A stretch of 10,197 bases of DNA, taken from an uncultured Rickettsiales bacterium. Its GTDB lineage: Bacteria > Pseudomonadota > Alphaproteobacteria > UBA8366. Every line of letters starts with the position of its first letter. Positions within the stretch are counted from its first letter, which is position 1. Where the stretch lies: the NCBI GenBank assembly GCA_913046825.1, contig CAJWTF010000138.1, forward strand, positions 1-10,197. The letters are read 5' to 3'. The translations under genes and the position numbers were made by a program. The notes beneath the pieces were generated by a model. That model was not told where the DNA came from and searched no databases. It saw only the letters and a list, made by a program, of their open reading frames with translations. Shown piece by piece: positions 1-6,462 of this stretch.

Positions 1-361
1 GGTGTGCTAGACAAGTTTGGATTAGCTGTAAAATCACGATAGGGGAAGCGAAAATGAAGTGATATCGATCATGGTCGGAGATTTTGGGATCGGATAATTA
101 AGGGTTTAATGATAACAGGCGATTGTTGTCCATCTAAGAGGTCGGTTACACTTGCAAAACTAAAATGCCTGGACGTAGATTGATCGACGCTTCCGGTCGC
201 CTTAATAATTAAAGTTGCGAAATTCGAGGACCGGTACGAGCATGGCCATAGGTATCCAGAGAAATTGGATTTCGTCTATAAGCAGCCGGAAAAGGCGATC
301 CGCGACGTGCCCGACCGGCCAATAATGTAAATTAGATGCTTACTAGGATTTGGGGCGACGT
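1..361. other. Leader region upstream of the SDR operon, no intact gene
   Basis: I see no intact gene here. A plus-strand frame open from the window edge ends at a TAG at 40-42 and could be the last 13 codons of an upstream gene, but this is too short to judge. Two AT-rich inverted repeats stand out: ATTAA-gggt-TTAAT at 97-110 and the odd palindrome TTAATAATTAA at 202-212. CCGGTC at 193-198 can pair with GACCGG at 229-234. A TTGATC hexamer (180-185) lies 17 nt before TAATAA (203-208), a poor promoter match. The promoter of the downstream operon should lie in this stretch, but none can be named with confidence. A possible coding remnant at 184-330 is listed separately. Confidence 0.5.
184..330 (+). 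pseudogene. Possible C-terminal remnant of an unrecognised protein
   Basis: The frame between the TGA at 181-183 and the TAA at 328-330 has protein-like composition over its last 35 or so codons, with charged and aromatic residues (FEDRYEHGHRYPEKL, then DFVYKQPEKAIRDVPDRP) and codon choice like the neighbouring genes. It has no plausible start codon: the only ATG is the last sense codon, and no ribosome binding site is visible. It may be the 3' end of a gene whose front was lost or frameshifted, or it may be chance. I do not recognise the family. The stop lies 31 nt before the SDR start, a typical intergenic distance, which mildly favours a former gene in the same operon. Confidence 0.22.
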
Positions 362-1138
362 ATGGCATACCAACCGTTTGATCTGACCGGAAAGACAGCG
401 CTGGTAACTGGCGGGAATGGAGGCATTGGCCTTGGTATGGCGGATGCAATGGCACAGGCTGGTGCAAAGGTGTGCATTTGGGGCACGAATGCCGAGAAGA
501 ACGACGCGGCATTGGAACAGTTATCGACGCATGGCACCGAAGTGGCTGCGATGATCTGCGACGTCTCAGACGAGGCTCAGGTTGAGGCGCGGTTTGCCGA
601 GACCGTGGAGCGTTTTGGGAACCTGTTTGGAGTTTTTGCCAATGCGGGCGTAAGTGGCGGTCGCGAGCAGGTCCCGTTCACCGAGATGACGACTGAACGC
701 TGGCGGCAGATTGTTGGGATTAACCTGGACGGCACTTTTTTTACATTTCGCGCCGCGGCGCGTCATATGGTCGAACATGGGGAAGGCGGGCGGATTGCAG
801 GCACCGCGAGCCTCGCGGCCATTTCCGGCGCGGCCCGCAACGAACATTATGCGGCGACAAAGGGCGGCATGGTCTCAATGATCTATGCTATGTCCGTCGA
901 ACTCGCGCGCTATGGGATTACTGTCAACGCGATCCTGCCGGGATGGATCGAGACGGCGATGACTGAGCGTGCATTCAATTGGGAAAAATTTGCCGGCAAC
1001 GTGATGCCACGTATTCCGCATCGCCGCTGGGGACAACCCGACGATTTCGGCGGCATCGCGGTCTACATCATGTCGAGCGCCAGCGCCTATCATACGGGCG
1101 ATACGTTCCTCATCGATGGCGGCTACAACAAGTTCTGA
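362..1138 (+). CDS. SDR family NAD(P)-dependent oxidoreductase
   Basis: A 258-residue classical short-chain dehydrogenase/reductase, a cytosolic enzyme expected to interconvert an alcohol and a ketone using NAD(P)H. Visible motifs in order: the glycine-rich cofactor loop TGGNGGIG at residues 16-23, NAG at 94-96, N121 of the active-site tetrad, S150, and Y163/K167 in YAATK, giving a complete N-S-Y-K set with Ser 13 residues before Tyr. A PGW segment (193-195) follows, and the C terminus DGGYNKF is typical of the family. The length is normal. I prefer ATG 362 to the in-frame TTG at 350 because the fold begins just after it; the ribosome binding site is weak. It is first in an operon, and only 4 nt separate its stop from the MmgE/PrpD start. 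A T7 run at 736-742 is in frame, unlike the T-runs in the pseudogenes downstream. The substrate cannot be inferred. Confidence 0.93.
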   Translation: MAYQPFDLTGKTALVTGGNGGIGLGMADAMAQAGAKVCIWGTNAEKNDAALEQLSTHGTEVAAMICDVSDEAQVEARFAETVERFGNLFGVFANAGVSGGREQVPFTEMTTERWRQIVGINLDGTFFTFRAAARHMVEHGEGGRIAGTASLAAISGAARNEHYAATKGGMVSMIYAMSVELARYGITVNAILPGWIETAMTERAFNWEKFAGNVMPRIPHRRWGQPDDFGGIAVYIMSSASAYHTGDTFLIDGGYNKF

Positions 1139-1142
1139 TCCG

Positions 1143-2507
1143 ATGTCAGATGCAATTGAACGTCTGGCGGAGCACGTTAATGGAACGTCATTCGAGGACA
1201 TTCCGGACGACGCTATTATCAGCGCCAAGACGTTCATCTTGGATACATTTGGCGTTGCAATTGCTGGAAGTGTCGGCCCGTTCGTCCCGGAGTTAATCGA
1301 AACCGCGCGCGGCTGGGGTGAAGGCGACGACGCGGCGGTGTGGGGAACGGAAATACGTCTACCGGCGCCCAGCGCCGCGCTGATCAACGCTTATCAAGGG
1401 CATAACAGCGAATTTGACGCTATCCACGAACGCGCCGTTATTCATCCATTGGCATCCATTCTAGCATCGCTGATGGCGTTCGCGGAGCGGGGAGGCGGCT
1501 TGTCCGGGCGAGATTTATTGACAGCTGCAGTGTTGGGTGTCGATGTCTCTTGCTCCATCGGCATGGGCGCGACTGAGACGTTAAAGTTCTTTCGCCCGGC
1601 GACGGCCGGTTCATTCGGTGCGGTGGCGGCTTTGGGTAAGGCGTATGAGCTCGGCGCGGATGAATTGATCTCATCCTTTGGCATTCAGCTTGGGCAAATT
1701 GGTGGCACGATGCAGGCGCATGAGGAAGGCTCGCCCTTACTCGGCATGCAACTTGGCTTTTGCACTCGGGCTGCGGTGACATCGCATGATCTTGCGACCC
1801 GGGGGCTAAACGGCTCCCGCAAAGTCCTGGAAGGAAACTACGGGTATTACGCATTATTTGAGGGTGGGGTCGATATTGAAACTGGCCTCGCGGGATTGGG
1901 TGTCGACTGGCGGATTCAAGGTATTTCCCACAAACCGTTCCCGAGTGGCCGCGCTACGCACGGTGTCATCGACGGTCTGCTGACCCTTCGGGCCGAACAC
2001 GGTATTGAGGCCAGAGATGTCGAAGAGGTCAGCGCCGAAGTGCCGCCGCTGGTCTATCAGTTAACCGGTCGTCCCATGATCGCGGAGCCCGGGGTGAACT
2101 ATGCGCGTCTTTGTATTCCCTATGTAGGTGCGGTCGCCTTAATGAAGGGGTCGGTGGGGATCGAGGATTTCGGGCAAGAGAGCCTTTGTGACGAAAACAT
2201 TCATTCTCTCGCGGAGCGCTTCGATGTAGCCATTCGGGATGTGGGTGACCCGAACGCACTTGTCCCGCAGACAGTCGCAATCCGAATGAAGGACGGGAGG
2301 GAGTACTCGGTTCAGTTGGACGAAGTGATTGGTAGTCCAGTGAAGCCGCTCTCCCACGAACGGCATCTCGAGAAATTTCGGCGCAATTGGTTAAGCGGTG
2401 CGCGGCCTCTCGATCCAATCCGGGGCGAGCGCATGATAGAGTTAGTCGATGCGCTGGAAGACCTAGAGGAGTGTTCAGACCTCGTGGACCTGATGACGGC
2501 GACATAG
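1143..2507 (+). CDS. MmgE/PrpD family protein
   Basis: A 454-residue member of the MmgE/PrpD family, which includes 2-methylcitrate dehydratase (PrpD) and cis-aconitate decarboxylase. Length is normal and no lesion is visible. The N-terminal helical domain carries the region around the family active site as GHNSEFDAIHERAVIHP (residues 86-102). This differs from the DFDD...HP form of PrpD and IRG1-type enzymes, so the substrate may differ. The second conserved patch, KPFPSGRATH, lies at 264-273. ATG 1143, 4 nt after the SDR stop, is preferred to the upstream ATG at 1116, which would overlap the conserved SDR C terminus. No strong Shine-Dalgarno is visible, so translation is probably coupled to the SDR. 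Predicted role (inference): dehydratase, decarboxylase or isomerase acting on a carboxylic acid in the same pathway as the SDR and the former MaoC hydratase. It should not be called prpD, since no prpB, prpC or acnD neighbour is present. Confidence 0.9.
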   Translation: MSDAIERLAEHVNGTSFEDIPDDAIISAKTFILDTFGVAIAGSVGPFVPELIETARGWGEGDDAAVWGTEIRLPAPSAALINAYQGHNSEFDAIHERAVIHPLASILASLMAFAERGGGLSGRDLLTAAVLGVDVSCSIGMGATETLKFFRPATAGSFGAVAALGKAYELGADELISSFGIQLGQIGGTMQAHEEGSPLLGMQLGFCTRAAVTSHDLATRGLNGSRKVLEGNYGYYALFEGGVDIETGLAGLGVDWRIQGISHKPFPSGRATHGVIDGLLTLRAEHGIEARDVEEVSAEVPPLVYQLTGRPMIAEPGVNYARLCIPYVGAVALMKGSVGIEDFGQESLCDENIHSLAERFDVAIRDVGDPNALVPQTVAIRMKDGREYSVQLDEVIGSPVKPLSHERHLEKFRRNWLSGARPLDPIRGERMIELVDALEDLEECSDLVDLMTAT

Positions 2508-2524
2508 CGGATGTGGAATTCAGC

Positions 2525-2530
2525 AAGGAG
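2525..2530 (+). promoter_or_regulatory. Ribosome binding site in front of an ATT codon (MaoC-like gene)
   Basis: A perfect AAGGAG sits 6 nt before an in-frame ATT at 2537-2539, exactly where the ATG of the MaoC-like gene should be. No in-frame ATG exists nearby. A GTG at 2513 is in frame but has no ribosome binding site. The arrangement suggests an ATG-to-ATT change in a formerly well-translated gene, although AUU is a rare natural start (known in infC). Confidence 0.6.
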
Positions 2531-2536
2531 AATACG

Positions 2537-3027
2537 ATTACATCGCGAACGCTCACACTGGCGGATTACGAGACGCTTGTCGGTACGGAATTGGCCGTGA
2601 ACGATTGGAAGTCGGTTGATCAGGCGCAGGTCAATCAATTCGGTGAAGCGAGCTGGCATACCTGTTGGGTGCGTACCGACCAGAAGCGTGCTGTGGCGGA
2701 AGGTCCGTGTGGCGGCACGCTAGCACATGGGTTTTGATGTTCAGTTTTCCTTCGAACTTTATGGATGCTTGTAATGTGTGGCCCTCGGATTCGCCCTTCG
2801 CACTTAATAACGGGTTAGATAAAGTGCGGTTCCTGGCATCGGTTATCGTCGGCGACGGTTTCCGTATTCGGGATTACATTAAGTTGCTTGAGGCGGAACG
2901 GCGACCGAAGGGGCTGTTCACGCGAACGGCGCATGAACTCGAAATTGAGGGGATGGAAGGAATTGCGCTTTATGCGGAATACCTGACGCTCTGGATTCCC
3001 GAGGGACAAGAAAGCGCTGTCGCGTAA
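2537..3027 (+). pseudogene. Broken MaoC-like (R)-hydratase
   Basis: A hotdog-fold MaoC/NodN-type dehydratase of about 163 residues in its ancestral form, which would hydrate or dehydrate an enoyl-CoA-like substrate. The frame from 2537 reads TSRTLTLADYETLVGTEL through to GGTLAHGF and stops at TGA 2736-2738. The rest continues one frame over (FMDACNVWPSDSPFALN, GLDKVRFLA, then AEYLTLWIPEG) and ends at TAA 3025-3027. Continuity is restored by one extra T in the run at 2733-2736 (GGGTTTTGATG), so a single T appears deleted. The start codon is ATT rather than ATG. The active-site segment, expected as something like GD-x-QW-I-H, reads WHTCWVR, so the catalytic Asp and His are replaced by His and Arg. 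Three independent defects make this a pseudogene rather than a sequencing artefact. It lies 29 nt after the MmgE/PrpD gene and 12 nt before the transporter pseudogene, so all four genes once formed an operon. Confidence 0.85.
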
Positions 3028-3039
3028 AGGAGAAACAAT

Positions 3040-3778
3040 ATGCTGCAGAATAAAGCGGAGTCCGCTTTCAGTATTCTGATGGCGGGCTTCGTCATAGTGT
3101 TGGTATTGACCAGGATCATCGGCGTGAAGCTATTTCGAGCCTTTCCGGAGATATTGCCCAACGGATTGTTTGGCGAACTGATTACGCTGACGACCGGCAT
3201 TCTCACCTATCCGATCACCTTTCTTTTCACCAATGTTGTCTGCGAGGTATATGGGCGCAAGCGGGCGAATTTGATGGTCTACACTGGGTTTGCGATGAGC
3301 CTGCTTTCCTTGATCCTGGTGCAAATTGCCTTGGTCGTCCCAGGATCGCCAGTTTCGCCCGCGGGAAATCCGAATTTGGAAACCGTCGTGGCGATGCAAA
3401 CCGCATTTGATTCTGTCTTCACGCTGCCCTGTGTTCTCATCTTTGCATCGATGAGCGCTTATCTCGTCGCGTAATTGATGGATGTGCGGCTTTTCATTTT
3501 TGGAAACGTGTGACTCATGGCCGTCATTTGTAGCTCCGCAACAATGGATTGACGATGGTCTCTCAGCTCGTCGACACAGTCATCGTGAACAGTATTTTTT
3601 CGGATTCAGTCTCGGTTTGCCGTGGGATATCGTCGGTAAGATTATTGTTGCCGGGTATCTGTTTAAGGTCGGGATGGCCGCTTTGGACACGCCGTTCATA
3701 TATATGGGCGTGGCACTGTTGCGGCGCTATATCGGTGCGATGCTGTCGAAGAAGCGGCGGAAGAAGTACTTTAAGATT
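3040..3778 (+). pseudogene. Broken VUT/YhhQ-type queuosine precursor transporter
   Basis: An integral membrane protein of the VUT/YhhQ family, members of which import 7-deazaguanine precursors of queuosine (preQ0/preQ1). A good GGAG (3029-3032) precedes ATG 3040. The first 144 codons are open, with hydrophobic segments near residues 9-28, 46-68 and 78-100 and the signature TNVVCEVYGRKRA (64-76; most relatives have Asp in place of Asn65). It then breaks: TAA at 3472-3474 where Gln (CAA) is expected (AYLVA-stop-LMDVRLF); one T missing from the run at 3497-3501 (FWKR recovered after correction); TAG at 3531-3533 where Trp is expected (RHL-stop-LRNNGLTMVSQLVDT); and one T missing from the run at 3595-3600 (NSIF then FGFSLGLPWDIVGKI). 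The remaining frame gives the normal C-terminal helix (LFKVGMAALDTPFIYMG). It then runs into antisense of the PhyH gene, so the original stop is lost or unclear. The end is approximate. Confidence 0.88.
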
Positions 3779-4687
3779 CTAGCCTGCGGCGCGTTTCGCC
3801 TCGAACGTCTCGAAGAAACGTTTGCCGAGACCTTTTTGATTTTCGTAAAGGGATCCGCCTTTAAGAGCGGCCGGATACGGCAGGCGCACTGGGGCTGGCA
3901 CCGTTCGCGGTTGATTGGTCGGGTTGCCCTTGACCATTAAATCGTAAAAGCAGTGATCGAATTCGCCTTTTAATCCGACCAACGGCCAAGCGTCCGCCGC
4001 GGTGTATTCATGCAGCAATAGGCGGCGTTCGCGGTTTGACTCGTTCATCTCCGATCCGTGGACCATACGGACATGATGGATGGTCATGTCACCAGCCTTA
4101 CCGGTCAGCTTCGCCGCCTTCGAATAATCGATTGCTTTTGCTTCGGGATCATCTGGTGACATCGCGCCACAAAAATGACCATCCGCATGATGGTCGTACG
4201 TCTGGCCCTTGTGACTTCCGGGAATGACCAACAAAGGACCGTTTGATTCGTCGCAGTCGTCCAAGAGTAAGCCCGTGGCGAGTACATCGTCGTTGGTGTG
4301 GGGATAAAAGGCCCAATCCTGATGCCATTCAACCGGCGCGCCATAACCGGCGGATTTTAAGTTCATCTTGCCGCCATAAAGCCGCACGTCGGGGCCGAGC
4401 AATTGCGACACGACGTCAATGACGTCGGGGTCGCGGGCGATCTTGTCGAAGAATTCGAAATGTCGATACGGCTCCTTCAGACGACGTACGCGCGGGTTCT
4501 GCGGAGAGTGGCTGTCTTCCAAATCGTAGACGTCGTTGTGTTCTGTGATACCTGCGGCTTCCGCGACAATTCTATCGGTTTCTCGTCGCAATGCATCCAG
4601 CTTCTCGCCAGTGATGACACCCCGGGCCACGATGTATCCGTTCTCGTGGTAAGATTCGATCTCGTCTTGGGTTAATCGTGCGGCCAT
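3779..4687 (-). CDS. Phytanoyl-CoA dioxygenase (PhyH) family protein
   Basis: A 302-residue Fe(II)/2-oxoglutarate-dependent oxygenase, predicted to hydroxylate a small organic substrate with loss of CO2 from 2-oxoglutarate. The metal-binding HxD is H122-Q-D124 in WHQDWAFYPH, the distal His is H210 in RMVHGSEMN, and R221/R222 in NRERR is positioned to bind 2-oxoglutarate. The core includes the family's GPLLVIPGSHKG strand (150-161). The length is usual and it has no signal peptide, so it is cytosolic. The start is ATG 4685-4687 because AAGGAG (4694-4699) lies 6 nt upstream; an in-frame ATG 24 nt further upstream has no comparable site. It converges tail-to-tail with the transporter pseudogene with no room for a terminator, and diverges from the SnoaL-like gene across 67 bp. 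PhyH proteins in bacteria act on many substrates (for example ectoine or halogenated compounds), so no specific role is assigned. Confidence 0.92.
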   Translation of the reverse strand: MAARLTQDEIESYHENGYIVARGVITGEKLDALRRETDRIVAEAAGITEHNDVYDLEDSHSPQNPRVRRLKEPYRHFEFFDKIARDPDVIDVVSQLLGPDVRLYGGKMNLKSAGYGAPVEWHQDWAFYPHTNDDVLATGLLLDDCDESNGPLLVIPGSHKGQTYDHHADGHFCGAMSPDDPEAKAIDYSKAAKLTGKAGDMTIHHVRMVHGSEMNESNRERRLLLHEYTAADAWPLVGLKGEFDHCFYDLMVKGNPTNQPRTVPAPVRLPYPAALKGGSLYENQKGLGKRFFETFEAKRAAG

Positions 4688-4754
4688 GGAACACTCCTTC
4701 TGTCGGTTCAATTTAGTGCATGGACGGCATTGTGGGAAGATAGGGAGAGCGGAG

Positions 4755-5222
4755 ATGGAATTCGGAGCATTGATGCGTAAGATGGTCGATGCGGCTTGTG
4801 CCGGTGACGGGGAAGAAGTGGCCGATTGTTTCGTCGAAGATGGTGTTTATGACGATGTCTTCTACGGTGTCTTCCAAGGCCGGGAGCGAATTGTGGATAT
4901 GATCGGCAATTATTTTCACAGGGACGCCTGCAACTTCCGCTGGGATCTTCATGACCCGATTTGTGATGGGAATAGCGGTTATGTTCGTTATGTTTTCAGC
5001 TATGAATCGAAACTCGAAGGCTTTGAGGGAAACCGTACGATGTTCGATGGCGTCTCCATTGTGACGCTTCAGGATGGATTGATTGGTGTATATAAGGAAA
5101 TCGCGAATACCGCACCCGGATTGCAGCGTATGGGTTTCGGGGTTGAACGTCTGGGGCGGGTAATTGAGAAACAAGGTTCTGAATTGGCTGCGCGGGACGA
5201 ATCGCGGGGGCACCTAAAATAG
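4755..5222 (+). CDS. SnoaL/NTF2-like domain protein
   Basis: A 155-residue protein with the cone-shaped NTF2/SnoaL-like fold signature: an N-terminal helix, then FVEDGVYDDVFYGVFQGRER (residues 26-45), an IVDMIGNYF helix, and alternating beta strands (YVRYVFSYESKL, TMFDGVSIVTLQDG). Family members are polyketide cyclases, ketosteroid-isomerase-like enzymes, dehydratases or ligand-binding proteins; several are associated with oxygenase pathways. No catalytic residues can be assigned confidently. The start is ATG 4755, with GGGAG at 4743-4747 spaced 7 nt; the frame extends further upstream, but that would overlap the PhyH start. The C terminus beyond about residue 125 is polar and family-atypical. 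It is transcribed divergently from the PhyH gene, so the two may share regulation (inference). Confidence 0.82.
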   Translation: MEFGALMRKMVDAACAGDGEEVADCFVEDGVYDDVFYGVFQGRERIVDMIGNYFHRDACNFRWDLHDPICDGNSGYVRYVFSYESKLEGFEGNRTMFDGVSIVTLQDGLIGVYKEIANTAPGLQRMGFGVERLGRVIEKQGSELAARDESRGHLK

Positions 5223-5240
5223 GCTGGGTATAAGTCGCAA

Positions 5241-5281
5241 AAATATAGCGCGCGAATGTTTCGTCGCCGCTATTTAGTTTT
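5241..5281. terminator. Bidirectional terminator-like hairpin
   Basis: AAATA (5241-5245) pairs with TATTT (5271-5275), and the interior GCGCGCGAA pairs with TTCGTCGCCGC around a TGT loop, giving about 14 pairs with small bulges. On the plus strand it is followed by AGTTTT, and on the minus strand the flank reads TTTTTGCG. It lies 18 nt after the SnoaL-like stop and about 180 nt beyond the dipeptidase stop, where convergent transcription should end. The bulges make the fold imperfect. Confidence 0.55.
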
Positions 5282-5340
5282 CCCAATTATTTGAATTGTT
5301 TCGGTCTAAGAGCGGAACTCTCTCGTCTTGGTCACTCTTG

Positions 5341-5460
5341 GGATAATATCCGTCTCGACGGGCACGTTATCCTTAACGCGGGCATATAAGGTCAGGTCCT
5401 GACAAGTAACACTGTGACGGCTGTCACAATTCGTTAACAAAAATTAACCTTAACTTGTCA
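5341..5460. repeat. Cluster of nested palindromes in a convergent spacer
   Basis: In 120 bp there are five inverted repeats. GGATAA/TTATCC (5341-5346 with 5367-5372) encloses CCGTCTCGACGG (5350-5361). GTCAGG-T-CCTGAC lies at 5391-5403, TGTGAC-GGCT-GTCACA at 5413-5428 and GTTAA-CAAAAA-TTAAC at 5433-5448. An outer pair, TGACAAGT (5400-5407) and ACTTGTCA (5453-5460), brackets the last two. The right arm overlaps the TGA stop of the M19 gene. The outer arm shares four bases (5400-5403) with GTCAGGTCCTGAC, so the two pairings are mutually exclusive. No gene is visible in the spacer. The role is unknown: mRNA 3'-end protection, a small RNA or protein binding are all possible. Confidence 0.6.
5413..5428. 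promoter_or_regulatory. CRP-like palindrome TGTGA-N6-TCACA
   Basis: TGTGACGGCTGTCACA matches both half-sites of the CRP/CAP consensus with the correct 6-nt spacer. It lies between two gene ends rather than in front of a promoter, so it may instead act as a simple RNA hairpin (6-bp stem, GGCT loop). A functional operator is unproven. Confidence 0.35.
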
Positions 5461-6462
5461 ACGATCCCAAACCTCGCGATAAACCCGCATCCAATTAAGG
5501 CCGAGTACTTTTCGAATGTCGTCCTCGCTAAATTGACGTTTGACCAATCGATCGGTCAGGGGGCCTAGTGTACGAGGGGTCTCGATACCTTCCGGGAATT
5601 TATAAGGTGGTGGTGGATATTCCTCAGCCCGCCATTGTCCGGTCTCCAAACGCTTCCGATATCGCGCCATGGCCGTTTCGTCTTCTTCGACCGGATACTG
5701 GCCTTCATAATAGTCGATCCCAATTCCGGTATGGTCGATACCGACGAGATCGGCTTTGTAGACGATGTCGTCGATGAAGTGATCGAGCGTCGGCTGCCCA
5801 TCCCAAGTGAGAAACGGTGGGAACCCGACTGTACCGACGATGCCGCGGCAGTCGGCGATAGCCTTGATCAATTCATCCTCGACATTGCGGCCGTTATTCT
5901 GCACGGCGCGGGCATTGGCATGAGTGATGACAACAGGAGCGTTAGACGCTTCAACCGCATCCATGCTGGTACGATGTCCGGTGTGTGAGCAGTCAACCAA
6001 GAGACCCAAGGCAGTACAGCGTTCCACCAACCGAAGCCCGAAATAACTGAGCCCACTATTCGTTCGCTCGGAAGCACCATCGCCGACAAGGTTCTTGGTA
6101 TTGTAGCAAAGCTGAACGACCCTAAGACCGGCCTCGTGATAGGTGTCGAGAAGATCGATTTCATCTTCGACGATGACGGTTCCTTGGCAATGCAAAATCA
6201 AACCGACCTTGCCTTCGCGTTTCGCCTGTTCGATGTCTTCGGCCTGGTGGACGATCAGCGCGTCATTGCGCTCGCGTACATAGCGGTGCCATCCACCAAT
6301 CATCGCAAAGCCGCTGCGAGCGTTCCCGCTGGCACCGGTGATGGTCGGAGCAATCGCGGTGGCGCCGCCTTCGCGATACCAATCGAGATACTTGTGAATA
6401 CGCGCGAGCGGACAAGTCGTGTCGATGACAATGGCGTCCGCGTGGAGCTCGGCCGCGTTCAT
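5458..6462 (-). CDS. M19 (membrane/renal) dipeptidase-family protein with altered metal site
   Basis: A 334-residue TIM-barrel hydrolase of the M19 dipeptidase family (amidohydrolase superfamily). Conserved parts are present: VDCSHTG with H160, VVITHANAR with H181, the NGRNVEDE segment (190-197), GIGIDYYEG with D250, and a C-terminal VLGLNWMRVYREVW close to the usual GGNFLRV end. Two signatures are not: the N-terminal zinc motif DGHND appears as DTTCP (14-18), so the HxD ligands are missing, and the bridging Glu of the EGG motif is Q93 in CQGT. If the alignment holds, one of the two zinc sites cannot form in the usual way and the substrate may not be a dipeptide. No signal peptide is seen, so it is probably cytosolic. 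Its ATG overlaps the TGA of the upstream TauD-type gene (ATGA), indicating translational coupling. The assignment to the family is firm; the activity is open. Confidence 0.88.
   Translation of the reverse strand: MNAAELHADAIVIDTTCPLARIHKYLDWYREGGATAIAPTITGASGNARSGFAMIGGWHRYVRERNDALIVHQAEDIEQAKREGKVGLILHCQGTVIVEDEIDLLDTYHEAGLRVVQLCYNTKNLVGDGASERTNSGLSYFGLRLVERCTALGLLVDCSHTGHRTSMDAVEASNAPVVITHANARAVQNNGRNVEDELIKAIADCRGIVGTVGFPPFLTWDGQPTLDHFIDDIVYKADLVGIDHTGIGIDYYEGQYPVEEDETAMARYRKRLETGQWRAEEYPPPPYKFPEGIETPRTLGPLTDRLVKRQFSEDDIRKVLGLNWMRVYREVWDR

Noticed and set aside
875..1387. Minus-strand open frame of 170 codons spanning the SDR/MmgE-PrpD junction
   Set aside because: It crosses the boundary of two well-supported plus-strand genes and shows low-complexity, Ser/Ala/Pro-rich composition typical of a shadow frame.
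2029..2556. Minus-strand open frame opposite the MmgE/PrpD C terminus
   Set aside because: Arg/Ser/Pro-rich translation without any motif; complement of conserved coding sequence.
2736..2738. Programmed frameshift in the MaoC-like gene
   Set aside because: The T-run is short with no obvious slippery heptamer plus pseudoknot, and the gene has independent start-codon and active-site defects, so simple decay is more economical.
3482..3940. Plus-strand frame of 152 codons read as an independent gene
   Set aside because: Only its middle part, after the T-run at 3595-3600, is transporter sequence; its start is out of frame with the transporter and its tail is antisense to the PhyH gene.
4713..5213. 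Minus-strand open frame opposite the SnoaL-like gene
   Set aside because: The plus-strand frame has a good Shine-Dalgarno and a family fold pattern; the minus frame would also run into the PhyH promoter region.
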